DNA of 64,000 nucleotides, taken from the NCBI GenBank assembly GCA_948567375.1, contig OX419762.1:50325034-50389033 (forward strand). The letters run 5' to 3'. Shown here piece by piece: positions 12,870 to 25,624 of the stretch. The position numbers were made by a program, and so were the translations under genes. The notes beneath the pieces are model-generated. The model was not told where the DNA came from. It did no database searches and was given only the letters and a program-made list of their open reading frames with translations. Origin of the DNA: Lunularia cruciata. Lineage: Eukaryota > Streptophyta > Marchantiopsida > Lunulariales > Lunulariaceae. Position 1 is the stretch's first letter, and each line of letters begins with the position of its first letter.

Positions 12870-15800
12870 CATGATTGTAGTTCTTGCCCTTGTCGACAAC
12901 CAAATACTTGAATACCGTATGACGACATAGTTTATACGATAAAGAAGGAGACTCTTGGACAGACAGACTTTCAAGGTGCTCGGAAGGAAGCCCGGCATAT
13001 CCAGAGGAGACATAATTTATGTGGATTTTGTGGGACCTGCTGCTAATCTGTAGTGCTCAGAAAGCTTCGGGACGAGTTGCAGCATCACCTTTGGCATGTG
13101 GGGAAGATTAGAGGAAAAAGGTGAACACGTCCTATACATGGTTTGATTTCAACAGATATTCTGCAGCGGTGTGTCTCTGGCTTCTGATGAGGATGTATGA
13201 GAAGGTGAGACGGCTCTATGTCATTGAGTTTGAGTTTGGAAGAGCAAAAGGTGGCCACGCTATTTGAGGGTATAGTATATGTATTTTCTGCCGATAGATA
13301 CATCTATGAGGATTTATTTTTTTTAAAAACTTGGTATTATTGAAATGTATTGTGTTGCTAGTTTATAATCCCACAACAGAAGTTATAAAAGTTCTCTCGA
13401 AGTAGTGATATTATACATTCCCGTTCTTCTTTCAACTTATTTTAGATGACAGATTGTAGTGGATCCAACATTTATGTACGTTAAGGTTACTTTACAACAT
13501 ATGCCATTCACGATCGTTGTATAAATTGATTCACCAAACAAGTTAAGTTGAGAGTAATCTATTTAGACTTCTTTATTCATCTATATGGTGTTATTGATTA
13601 TGATTTCGTTATCTCCGTGCTTTAGCTTAGAGTTTATTCATAATAAATGTTGATCTTTATGATAAGAGAAATTTCATTATCAAAATGGAAAACTATACTT
13701 GATAAAGTATATCGACATAGTTATAATTGCTTGTGTATATGTATTTAAAAACCAGCTTGATATTAGTGAGCCTAAGAAAATCAAGGATACTTGACTTTGA
13801 AGGTATATTTTGCCTTCCTACACAATTAATTATACGAGTGAAGAATTTATTTTGTTATCGTCGATATTAAAGAAAGTTGACACTCTATTCATAGGCACTT
13901 GAAAATCTCCTGCTGATTATAAAATATTACATTTGCAATGTGTTTTAGCAGCAGCCTGTGCTTATCAAGAAGGAGATTTCACTTCTTAAATGTAGATGAA
14001 TAAAATAAAATGAAGATAAATATATAATTTATATCAATTAAATATGAAATAAAATTATGATTTAATTTCAAATCTCTTTCAAATCCCATCGAGAGAGATG
14101 TTGAATTGAGTATTTTTTAAATGGATTTTTTCACTACTATGGTATAGTGAAAGGTTTTGAGTCAGACTGGAATTATCCATAATTCCAGTATGAAATTATA
14201 TTTATATTCAGATAGATAAAAATATTAATAATTATAAGCATTGAATTTAAGATCATTAATTTTATCTTATCTATATGATCGGTTGGTTGTTAAAATAATT
14301 TGGGTCATAAGCGTGTGTGTGTATATAGAGAACATTAGACCTAACATGTAGAGTGGAAATGAGGCAAGTAAAAGTTGTGAAGTATGTTTTAGATAGGAGA
14401 AAAAGAAACGGTACCTCAACAGGACGATGAAATAATTTATTATAATTTCATATATGTGTTTGATACTTATGTTTGTTTTCACTGATATCTTTTCAATCAA
14501 AACAAGAGTAATAAATCAGGCTCTGTCGTAAATGATGAAGCTAATTACTAAATTTTGAATTAATTGTATAATAAATTTCAGATCATTTACTATTGTGTGA
14601 TTGTGACAACAACACAAGGGCATATTTTAAATATATTTGGTGGTAGAAGAACCTGTGTAGATATTTATAAGATATATTTACTATATAATAAAAAATCGCA
14701 TTTTTTTGATTAAAAATATTTCTAAATAAAAAAATAAGGATATTTATGGTGATGGTGAACAATTATCTTGAAATTTTATTATGTTGTAGATAAAATTCAT
14801 CATTTGATCTGTATTATGAATGTTTCAGCATAAATGAGAAAAACAAAATCACGTCTGACGAGTTCTAGATATCTGACATTTTTTCCCTTTCATAACCCCC
14901 AAAGAGCTTTTCAACTTATCTCAATCACGAGCTCAATGCAATGACTGCTTCTTTTTCAACGGATTTCTCTTCTCTTCTCTTATGTGCTTATGCCAACCGC
15001 CTTTCATACCTTCAGTCATAGCAAAGTGAAAAAGTATAGTTCGTACAGATGAGTAAACGCATTCCCCATCAGCGGGATGGCAACAACATCTGCTCGCAGA
15101 TTCTAGTCATGAGTTGTTGGAAAGACTTTTCTTCCGCATTAAAAGAATTCCAGAAGTGGTTTCTTGAACTTGATGATTAACCTCTACCCACAGTAGTTTA
15201 TTACATCCTAGTGTTGTACTAAAGTCTCTGGTGGTGGTGGTGAGAGGAGTGTAATAGAATAGAGAGGCCACAAATCTGTGTACTAGGAGTGAGGAATAAG
15301 AACAATCCGGCGTCATCAACTCTTTGGGCCAACAGCCCTTCGGATCCACCACGTTCCTAGAACTAGAATCATGTGTTTGTGGGTGTTAAGGTTTACCTGC
15401 TTCAACAGCTGATCACATTCTGAGCGAAGGCACTTGTGATTTCAACGGTTTTAAAGGAAGAAGACGACTGATGGGCTTTAGTCTCGTCATTGTCCGCCTC
15501 ATGCCAAGACAATCTCGACCAGAGAGTTAGAGAACAATGACGTCCCAATGTCCTCCAAAGAGTAGGATGAAAGCAGTGTGTATGTGTATGGAGCTATTAG
15601 AGCAATTTCGAATTTTACTGAAATGCTATGGGAATAAGGTCTTTATCGTAAAATTTTAGAATATCCTCTCGAGACCATAGGCCCCGGAAATGAACAATAT
15701 CGCAGAACGATATTTCCGAAGAATTAAAAGAGAATAATCACTTCAGGAACTAATGTGGCATTTTCCGAAAGTGGACTGAGTACGTAAAATTTGGTGGGTC

Positions 15801-16310
15801 ACCTCACAACATGATTTACGGTACCGTTATGGAATTCGAGAAGTGTTCTATTGAAATCCCCTACTATCTCGTTTCAACCATAAGTGAGATAGAATTGGAC
15901 CAAATTAGAAACCCAGAGAGTCGTGGGAAAGCCATGTCAAAATCAAATCGAGTGTACCAGATTCTGAACTTAAAGTCGTTGAATAAACTTATAAACGGTG
16001 GTATCTTTAGAGAAACCTGATACCCTCACAGGCATGGACGAGTGAGCATGCGATGAAGAAGAAGAAGAGCACTTTCGGCATGTCGGCCTTGACATGCCGA
16101 AAGTGCTTCTGAGATTCTCTAAGAACGTTTTTCAAGTCTCGAAGAGGACTTAAATGACAGCAGCGGTCTCAAGCGAGAAGAAAAAGATCATCACTCTCGG
16201 TGGGAACTCGTTCACATGAATATCAATCATCTATCCACGCTCCAAGGAATCGCAGTCAACTCACAACCACATAAGCAATGAGCAAAGTACCCTGAATTTG
16301 GCATTGCGCT
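12870..16310. other. AT-rich intergenic stretch
   Basis: The block from about 13,300 to 14,900 is markedly AT-rich, with many A/T runs. No gene, tRNA or terminal-repeat element was recognised. A purine run and a perfect short hairpin lie near 16,055-16,107 (entered separately). The frame at 15811-16020 has no recognisable motif. Confidence 0.4.
16068..16107. repeat. 17-bp perfect hairpin, 6-nt loop
   Basis: The left arm at 16068-16084 and right arm at 16091-16107 are perfect reverse complements (AGCACTTTCGGCATGTC). The loop is six bases, GGCCTT. No T-run follows and no gene is adjacent, so it is not read as a terminator. Confidence 0.75.
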
Positions 16311-16436
16311 TTAACGTTACTTAAAATTGGAGCTTAGCCCCATGTTATCTATTTTGTCTCACCCTTGTATGGCTTGACGGGGGTCTTCCCATCCTTCGTG
16401 TTTTCTACGCGGTCGCCCTTCTCTCTTAACGGTACT
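16311..16436 (+). mobile_element. solo LINE 3' tail, plus orientation
   Basis: A plus-oriented tail of the LINE family lies at about 16327-16424, with the GAGCTTAGCCCC hairpin (one arm mutated), the GTCTTCCCATCC segment and the terminal GGTCGCCC. The likely target duplication is TTAACGTTACT at 16311-16321 and TTAACGGTACT at 16426-16436 (10 of 11 bases). No LINE coding sequence remains. Confidence 0.65.
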
Positions 16437-19343
16437 CCAAGTTAGCCAAAGACTTAACATGGATCACCATGGATGCCACGTGAACCAACATGGAACTTGT
16501 TGATAACAGTTGGCAACTGACGAGGTGGTGTTGGCAGGCGAGGCTCTTATCTCTCGTATTCGTATGTAACAATAGATAATCTACATAGTCGAACCGACCC
16601 GCGAGGCTATGGGCTGGGTCAGGAGTGTTGTTGACTTGGGACTAGGGAAAGCGGGTTGAGGATTTCAAACTGGGGTTAAGAGAGTCGGGGATTCCGGGCT
16701 CATCAATGGAGTTGGGGGTAGACAGAGTCGCGGTGAGGTTCTGGGAGATAGATAGAGTCGTGGACTTCGGGTTGGAATTAGGAGAAGGGGACATGGAGTT
16801 GAAGTCAAGGAATTCGAGTCGAGTTGGGGGTATTTCGGGCGAGGAACAGGTTTGAGAGAGTTGAGGATGTCGGGTTTGACGTTCGAAGATATTACTTTTA
16901 TCCAATATAGCCAGGTTAGAATTTCTTTTATTTTCTAGAATAAACTATGACTAAAGAATGTCCTTTAAAAAATTGATAATAAGATTTCATACATTTAACC
17001 CATATGATAAATTCAGAAAAATTACACTTTAATAATTAAAGCACCGGATAAATAAAAACAGTAAATATTTTCATAGATCTAAACAAATGTGAATTATAAT
17101 ACTTTTCCTTGAAAAGACTACTCTATGCCTTGCTATGAGCACTTGGAAGAACCATTTTATATTACAAGATGTGAATGGTAATATTCTTTCTTTAAAGATT
17201 ACTCCATTCGTTATTGTGAGCACTTGGAAGACCAATCTCACATGTTCGTGAATTGGCTACCACGTAGGATTAATATGCCACGTCAGCACACAAAGGTAAG
17301 TTAAGTGTTTTGGCCAACTTGGGCTACCACCACGTCCGGTGGAGTGCTGTTAAGTCTTTCTCTGCACAATTGATCCACGTCACCATTGATTCCTAACCCT
17401 CATAGCTAGCGCGAAGAACAATGACGTTACACATTGAACGAGCTCTCACATTGAATGAAGCAGGATCTTGTCTAACAGCCTTGCAGTTATGGTTTCGATG
17501 CTTCGTGCTAAACTCAGGGTCTCTTAGGGTAGTACGAAGTCGTTGAGATCCTCATTTGCAACTACATGACATTTATGGATATGGACATGATTCTGCACCC
17601 ACACAGCTCCCCGAAGATGTGACTACGGTATAAGCTTATTATGGCGGTCTAATACCTCCTTCTATCTTGGATAGAAGATCCATCCACCCAAGTATAGGTA
17701 CCTTATCATTTGAACGAGATAAAGGAGACCTCACGCTGTACCGTCAGGAGGTTCCAAATGTTGTGGCTCCAAACTAATTTGAGGTAGAAATCTACCTGAA
17801 ATTGATGACCAAAAGTTGCGGACATCTACTCGCTTTTCATCACGTGGTGATGTCTTCCTTGCAGTCCATCAAATAACTTGCGTTGAGTTAAGAGATTTGA
17901 CCGTGGGGACAAGAAGAAGAAGAACATGCTACTCAAGCTAACCCACCCATCGTGCTAGAAATTCGACGAAGAAGTAACTAGCATAGAAGTACCGTAAAGT
18001 TTTCAACAACATGTATTGTAGCTTTTGCAGACATGTTTAGAGTACTCTCGTCGTAGAATCTACACATGAAATACACCGGAACATTGAATTGACAAGGACG
18101 TCTAACTGCCAAAAAAGCTATTAATAGTTGATATCAATAGGATGCAGTATTTTCTTTCAAAGCATTTATATGAAGGAACACAATGTAACAAAGGTAAGAT
18201 GTCTTTTGCAAGGTGTACTTCGCAATTGATGGACTTGTTTCACCTTAATGGTTTTGTTATGGCATTCTCGCGATCGTGATTTTGCGGAATTGCATGAGAT
18301 ACATTCGCCAGGTAATATGTGCTCCTTACCGAGCTTTAACCCGTTGTAAACTTCCAGTTGAAGAGAAATCCATGATCCATCGGACTGAGCATACATTCGT
18401 ACAAACGAAAGAGAAACAGCCGCAGGGAGTGAATCATACTAGAGTTTTGACAATCCCGCGAATTCATTTTGTAACTAGGATGCTGATAAAGTTGTGAAAC
18501 CCTCTCCTAGATTTATACGTGGGTTATGTGTAAAAGTTTATCACCCAAAGCGCCATGCCTCAAGCTTTTGGTCCCGAGCACCACGTCTCACATTTGACAT
18601 AATTCTTTCATCTGGTTTGAGGTTAAGCTTCGTGCACAAACCACAACACTCTAATGAAGGAAATAAAAACGTGACCGCTCACTCATCTGGTGCGCTTTGT
18701 TTGGAACATTCACACTTACATCTCAGCTTAGTGCGCGGATATTACATCATTCCTAGGTGCACTTCTAAACTGGACAACTACGAAGCAGAGAAGAGAGACT
18801 TTATTTTTGCATTCCTTGGAAAATATGTAGGACAGACAAAAGGGTCCGGGGTCTTATGACCACGGCTTTCCCTCGGTCTACAACTCGAGCTTTCGTCCAT
18901 TGTTACTCGGTTCAACTTGGGGTATATAGGTATATCAGTCTCTTATGCATGACAGCGAAGTTTCATTTCACACATGTCAAGACGCCCTACATCCTCAATC
19001 CGGTTGTCTGTACAAGAAAGATCACACTTCATCTCCATGCAGGACTACCAGTAGTTGCAAGTTCGAATCAACCAATCGCCAGAAAGAATAGTATGATCGA
19101 CGTAATTGACGGGGTTCATGCATCAGGTATGAGATGCTAATCTTCTGAGGCTCGTACCCACTTTCAGTGATTAGATACCTGGCGTGGCGGGCGTGTTACA
19201 CCTACTGTTCCACAAGAGGTCTGAAGAAGGCACATGCCCCTGTGGATTGCTCCGAGGATGCTTCTAGTATTTGAAGGTGATGCTTTTGGGTTAATCCCAC
19301 GACAAATGTGTTTCTGGTTATGTTTGCTGATCAAGTTCCGTCT
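16437..19343. other. intergenic, low-complexity patch
   Basis: No gene is recognised. Positions about 16,620-16,905 are GA/GT-rich with degenerate short repeats around GAGTTGGGGGT and GAGTCG. Positions 17,118-17,160 and 17,195-17,245 are an imperfect short duplication containing GAGCACTTGGAAGA. Frames at 18494-18859 and 18856-19140 have no recognisable domain. Confidence 0.4.
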
Positions 19344-22300
19344 TTACTGAGGTGGTTTCTTATCTGTATCCGAAAATTGGTGGTTCTTGCTAAACTCTAA
19401 GAGCATGTCTCGGCAGGGGAAAACTGCACCTAACTTAACGCAGGCCAAAAATGCACCAGACAGTTTCCTATGCAAGCTGTAAGCCTCATCAGGAGGAGGT
19501 GTCAACCTTTCTCTAAGCATAGTAACACCCAACTTAGAAACTCGCCTTGTCATATTTTGGGCACGAAAATCAAACGGCCCCGGATTCGAGAAGGGCTCAC
19601 CCGTCACAAACGCAGCTTCAGTATGGGCATCCATCATAGCCCTCGACTCCTCCCCAGTTAAAAACCCCAGTCTAATAGACATTTCCAGCACTTGAGCTCG
19701 ATCTTTATTTGCACATGCAAGCACCTGCATCGCCGATGAATTATTTTAGTACATGAAAGACCGCTGGTGTCGCATCGTCAAGTAAGGTTCAAGTGATCGA
19801 GACTTGACGGAAATCGTAAGTTCAAACAAGCAACTACCTTTTCTTCTAATATGGAAGAGCATGACTTAAAGGATTGAATGTCCATCGGGGAAACAATAAT
19901 AAACTCACCATTCTTAAATAATCATCCACAAACTGCTTAGAGTAGTCACGAGCAGCCCCAAAATCGATTAAGTTGATGGTGCTTGTGGCCTCATCGTACA
20001 AAAAGTTTCCCCAGTTAGGATCCGTCTGCAAGCAAGGCAGGACGGTGTGATACAGTCAGACTTCACCACTACCCGCCTCTAGCCTGGTTGAGATGTTTCA
20101 GGAGAGACTAATGACACATCCGTTTAGAGGTAAAGAGAACGAGGTGCCCTGACAACAGTATTCTCATTTGGTAGCAATCCTGATTATGAAAACCTATTTT
20201 GCATTCCGACCCACAAATCTTCATTTCCTCGCGAGATTTGGATTCTCTAGAAGCTGGTACTTTGGACTTTAGCAGTCTTAACCTTTTAATCTTTGTCAAT
20301 TCAAAGAAGTATATATTTGAGAACAAGCAACTGAAAACTGCACTCTTTTGATGAGATTAATCTGAAAAGTACGCTACTATATTACTCAGAATTATTAGTG
20401 AATTCTTCTTGTCCTAATTCATTGCACTAAACACCTTTGCATGTAATGAGCACACTGACATGAAAAATTTCTGCATGTACAAGATTCTTACCTGCATAAA
20501 CCGGAAGATGAAGAGCTCCTTTAAGGTTAAATTCAATAGCTTTTCTCCGACCTCGTTCCGAATCTTTTGATCCATTTTTGCAACCTTGTCAATTGGAACA
20601 CCTGCAGTTGCAAAGAATCCAATGAACTGTTTACAGATCTCATGTTACACCACCCGAGAAGTGCTGCACTCTGTAATTGCACGAGTGCATTCAGAATGGA
20701 AGCACTTCCAACAAAAATGAGTAGGAAGGTAATCAATAAAATTATATTTTTGGTTAAGAGTAACTGGTAGAATGTTTCAGATATAAACATTTTTCCTGCT
20801 TAAGAGGGAATCTTTGACTTGCCTGGAACAAGTTCAGAAGTGATAACACTTTTGCTACAAAATTCATCGATGACAGCCGGAATATGAAATCCTGACTCAT
20901 CTTTCAAAAGATCTTTAAATCTCTTTTGAGATGCTGCCTCAAGCTCATAATTGCACTCACGCGCGAGCTCCTCTTTTGCCACCTGTGATTATCATACGCG
21001 GACCTTGAGATTGAGACCTCCCCGAAAACAATTCACGCGTGGATACATGGTAAAGAATCTACGAACGGGTTCTGCTCCCGTTCGTAGAATGGGGAATCCA
21101 CACCCACTTGCGACAGACCGAATGCAAACCGAAGACTTGCAGATCTAAGCAAGTAAATGCATGCAAGTGTAAGCAACTAAGAAGTGACAAAAACACACGT
21201 TCTCCTATATAAGTAAGCCTTCCTCTCCCAAGAAACAAGAAGCGTAAAAATAAGGCGGAGAAGCTCACGAATATAGGCACGCTTTAAAGACAGCACGAGA
21301 CTTTAAGGAATCTCACCTTCATTGCCTGGTCGAGGTAGAGGCCCTTCGGAATAACATTTGTGTAGGTCAATAACCGTTTGACATTGTCGATATCACTGTC
21401 TATGCTATTCGCAACTCCTGGATATTGGATTTTCATGGCCACTACACGCCCGTCCTTCAAAACTGCTCTGTGGACCTGATATCAAGACGGAGCAAGGACA
21501 AACGCAGCTGAATTACTAACAAAGTACATTTAGCTACCTTTTTTTGTTGTAGTCAACTACATGCATTGTAGTGCTAACTGCATTCTTGCATACAGAGAGA
21601 AAAGGCACAACCAGTTGATCAGATGTGGAACCCAGGATAACGAGAGAAAAAGCACCTGGCCAATGCTTGCTGCAGCAATCGGTTCGAAATCAAAACTAGC
21701 TAAGCGATCAATCCACCCGGGTCCAAGCTCCTTATCGAGCGCTTTGGTAAGTTGACCTCGTGGCATGACATCAGCACCTTGACGAACACTTTCCAGAGCA
21801 GCAAGCACCTGCCAGCAATTTTCATGCATATAGTTGCAACGAGGTTACTGGAGTAACACAGACTGCTGCGCGCGGATACAGGGTTGATTTAAATTACTTT
21901 ATATCTAATGGCCTTGAAAGGATGCGATACCATAAAGTAAGCTCGAGTTGCACACATCTCCTTCCATTTCTGAGAAGCCAGAATATAACTACCTGTGGTG
22001 GTACTAGAGATTCGTCTTGTATGCTCAGCATTTGTCCAACTTTCAAGGCAGCACCCCGCATGCGACAGAGAGCAAGAGCGAGCCGCTCTGCATTTTGCTC
22101 AGTCATGAAAGGTGACAGAACAGACGGACCTGCTGGAGAAGGCCCTTGGCCTCCCCACAATCGCTTCGCAGATTCTTGAAGGGTGCCCCATGCAAGACCA
22201 GCTCCCAACCCTGCAAAACTGCAAGACAATTCAAACCCAACTAATTACTTTATTCGACTTGGAGTCCTCCAACACCATTTGGTTGTTTCATACAAAATCT

Positions 22301-23579
22301 TGTCAGCAGGCAGGAAAATTTAACCTCATATTCATTCCCTTGGAGGAACATTAAGTGCCTTCTCTTCAACAAAAAAGGAAAATTAGCACCCTCAAAAATT
22401 GTCTCATATTTTTATTCTTGGTGATTAGCGCATTCCGGCGCTATCCTCATGCAGATTTATCGCGTCGTTGCTATCAACCAGAGAAGAAAAATGAGCTTTG
22501 ACTTGGGTGACAGCAATACGATTTGCAGAGATGGTAGCATGGATGGACTTCCACCTGCATGAGACAAATAGAAGGACGGGGATAGGATTTCTCTGGTCCC
22601 TAATTTTAATCAGAAAATTGTGAAAAACATTTGTTCCTTTTTGCGAGATAACATCTTGCAGTTTGAAAAGACCACAGTAAAATCCAGCAAGAAATTCTAA
22701 AAGAAATTCAAAATAACTGCGAATTTCGTTCAGGTCTCGTTCTATCTATCAACTAGAGCATAAAATAGAGTGATAAACAACGTGCTCTTTACACCATTAT
22801 ACTATGAAGGAGGAACCTATTACTTTTGATCTTCCTGTGCACGAAAAGTTATGAATTCAAGTTCTTATACCAAGGAGATGAACACTGTGATACTTAAAAC
22901 AGATGGGCGCTCACCCCATAGCTCTTCCAATTGGACTAGTAGGCACCCGCCGTTCTCTGTTTGTCCGTCGCTTTACAACAGGCCGAATATCATCTTCAAC
23001 TTTGCTCCCAGAAACCCCAGGAACATTCCTGGGTAAAGCACTGCTGACCACCTTCTCCGAGGTTTCTTTCACAGCCTGTACTGCCATGTTCGGCAAAGCC
23101 ACTCCTGGGTCATCATCAAACCGAGTTTCATATCCTGTACTTTCCTGGATTTTTTCAAATGGCAACGTATTATCAGACAAATAGCTTCCATGTAAAATGG
23201 AGGTTCCTTCATACAGCTGTGTCTTTAAAGGTCCCCCTGTACCAACGATTGGGTCCCTAGCCGAATCTTCTGTGGCGCTTGAAGGGCGAAATATTTCTTC
23301 CTGCTGTGAAGTCGAGCTACTAACATGCCACTGATCTCTGTCATGGGTTTTATGAGATCCAGAGGTGCTCGGTGGGTAATGATGTACACGACCTTTAGTC
23401 AATCCGGTAATGTCAGCAACAGTGTTTTGCAAAAATGTTAGGGTCGCAGTCGCCGATCCAACAATGTCTCCAGTTTGCAGCTTCCCTGTGACCCTCTGTG
23501 TCGATTCATTCAATACCAGGGCAACCCCTGACGCCACTCTACTGAAATCTCTAAGCCTTGAGGCTCCCTGTCCTGCCAT
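19344..23579 (-). CDS. COQ8: ABC1/ADCK atypical kinase, mitochondrial COQ8 type (8 exons)
   Basis: Coding exons on the minus strand: 23579-22915, 22218-21993, 21808-21656, 21475-21317, 20982-20823, 20601-20492, 20025-19909 and 19724-19344. All phases join, giving about 656 residues, close to the usual COQ8/ADCK3 length. Diagnostic features are KVGQ (residues 281-284), AAAS in place of a glycine-rich loop (342-345), the ATP lysine in [10 protein letters not shown] (363), QTDPNWGNF (about 491-499) and DFG (512-514). The family is an atypical kinase/ATPase supporting coenzyme Q biosynthesis at the inner mitochondrial membrane. Residues 1-222 are a poorly conserved leader. The start was set at the ATG at 23579 because an acceptor-like TTAG lies just upstream; an in-frame ATG at 23618 would add 13 residues. 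Intron 5 uses a GC donor. A spliced 5' leader, with a donor near 23,995, is possible. Confidence 0.92.
20821..20822 (-). promoter_or_regulatory. GC splice donor (GC-AG intron) in COQ8
   Basis: Exon 5 ends CCAG at 20823 and the intron begins GCAAGT. The acceptor CTGCAG ends at 20602. Only this GC site keeps the conserved reading ELVPG-VPIDK in phase, and GCAAGT matches the strong consensus of known GC-AG introns. The coordinates are those of the two donor bases on the minus strand. Confidence 0.8.
21058..21088. repeat. 12-bp inverted repeat inside COQ8 intron 4
   Basis: TCTACGAACGGG at 21058-21069 is repeated in reverse complement at 21077-21088, with a seven-base loop. It is intronic (between exons 4 and 5), so it does not affect the protein. 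Confidence 0.65.
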
Positions 23580-24157
23580 CTTGTGCACAATTCTAACCAG
23601 CAATGTGTTTGAAATCACATGATAATCAGCTCCACTCCTGGTTCAATAGCGCACCTTCTGTTGAATCCCCTGACTGCTCGAATGACCAAAATCTCCCACC
23701 TGATAATCAAAGATTCAGTAAAGCGCTCAAACTCCGAAATTCCTCGCAAAATGATCGCTGTTGGAATCTGCAGATAATTTTCGAAACGGATGAAACAATC
23801 ACTCAGGTCTGGAAAGAAAGAATGTGCACCATCGATGCTTCCGCAGTAGAGCAAGCTGAATCCTGAGCGACCAGGCCGAGAAGAGAAACTACTACTGAGG
23901 ATTCATCAACTGCCTTCACTGAGCGAGTCAGTCACTCAGACATGCCACGTTCCAAGAAAATACATCAACAAAAGGTTGTCAACTTACTTTGACAAAGCAC
24001 TGACTGCGACACTGCTTTGGAAAATGCACGAAACGAGAGGGAGCTGGATGATGAGCAGCTGCGCAGGGACTGCATGTGCTACTTCTTATTGTTAGGAAGT
24101 ACTAGAGGGAATTCGCAGCTCAACAGTAGCCACCCCATCGTGCACTGCTCGGAAATC

Positions 24158-24249
24158 TCTTCTCTTCTCGTTTTGTCTCTCCCTTGTACGGCTTGATGGG
24201 GTCTTCCCATCCTTCGTGTTCTCTACGCGGTCGCCTTTTTCTTCTCTTC
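24158..24249 (+). mobile_element. solo LINE 3' tail between COQ8 and the lumen-protein gene
   Basis: Plus-oriented LINE tail at about 24168-24239, with GTCTCTCCCTTGTACGG, the GATGGGGTCTTCCCATC hairpin and the terminal GCGGTCGCCTTTTT. It lacks the GGGGCTTAGCCCC hairpin. A 10-bp duplication, TCTTCTCTTC, lies at 24158-24167 and 24240-24249, but in a pyrimidine run, so the repeat is weak evidence. It sits just upstream of the inferred COQ8 leader. Confidence 0.6.
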
Positions 24250-25624
24250 CTTTTTCTTTGCATTAGTGCGATGAAGACGGCAGGCGCAACTACAAAGACT
24301 GCCGTAGCGCCTGCGGTCGTGCCAAGAGTCAGGCTCTCAAGCTTCCTCGTCTGTGTCGTGGGACCCTCCCACGACTACAGCTGGGGAACCTTTCCCCTCA
24401 TGCACTGCAGTCCGAAGACGTTGGTCCGCAGTTGAGGCTGTGTACGTAGTTAGTTGGAGTGCGCAGTCACCTCTTTGCTCCAGTTTCCGTGTCTTGGCGG
24501 TCATGAACTTAATAGTAATCTCCAATTCTGAGTAATATGGCTCGATGTGAACAACCTAGTTATTAGTAGAAAAGTCAAACGAGGGAAACCTGCTTAAGAG
24601 AAGTTCATTTGATAACTCTGTTCTGGAACTCTTTCTTGTTATCTCCAGGACGAAATTTTAGATGCACCTTGCGACAAGGCGAAAGCAATTTTCTTACTTG
24701 AATTCACTTCAAGCATTTTCATACAAGTTTTCCAGTTTTTGGACTTTATGGGAGGTTTGTAAATTATGTTGTTGTGTCCTCAACTACAGTACTGCACATT
24801 GTAAGTTGATAATCTCGACAATGTGGGCGTCATTACTATGTTCTCCAATGCAAGTAAACACGAAGTACGGATGCATGCGTGAACATAAGAATACTGCAAT
24901 TTTGTGTCGAAATTGGAAATGATGTCCCAATCAGTTCTTGATAAGATATGTTGTTCAAAACTAAAACTTTCAAGTGTAAAAGTATCAGTTCTCATCAATC
25001 CTACCGTGTGGGATAGTTGTTAAGCTCAGCTCGGCTTAACTCAACTCAGCAGTAACAGCAACAGAACCCACTTTAGACGAGTACACAAGGAGTACCAACA
25101 AAGCGAAGTGAAGTGGAGATCAGTGGCACACCTCACCACATCATAATGATTGACGCAAGTCAGCGGTTGGATGGATCGATCGATGACCTTCGCTTTTCTC
25201 CAGCGCATACAGTACTGCACTCTTTATCCACTTTCCTATGTAGCCACAGGGATTGCCTCCTTCAGCCACGGAATGTCGTTGGGTTGAGCAACTCTACTGC
25301 CGCACTGTGGTCATTCCGAATCAGTGCTTCACTCAACGACCTCCGGACGTTTGTGGGCGAGCTCTAATTGTGAGGTTTAAGGTACCGTACCTCATTGCTC
25401 AGCGTGATGTGGTCTTCTGTCGTTGAGCATACAGGGTGTTGTGTATTATGATGGGCGGTGTAAGATGTTGAAGCTTGCAATTCGAGGCTTCATTGTTGTG
25501 TAGATGTAGGAACTTTGGGTGCAGGTACAAGAGCCTTGGGAAGGAATGGAACTTGAAATAGTTGATTGTTGGGCAGGCAGCGTTTTGGTTATTTGATTGA
25601 GGATTTGAAACCAAGAGGAGCGCT
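24250..25624. other. divergent intergenic region between COQ8 and lumen-protein genes
   Basis: The two genes are transcribed away from each other, so this region should hold both promoters. No clear TATA box or known motif was singled out. The frames at 24184-24435 and 25113-25367 have no recognisable domain. Confidence 0.45.

Noticed and set aside
16642-16905. Minus-strand Ser/Pro-rich open frame
   Set aside because: The DNA is low-complexity with degenerate short repeats, which creates long open frames without coding.
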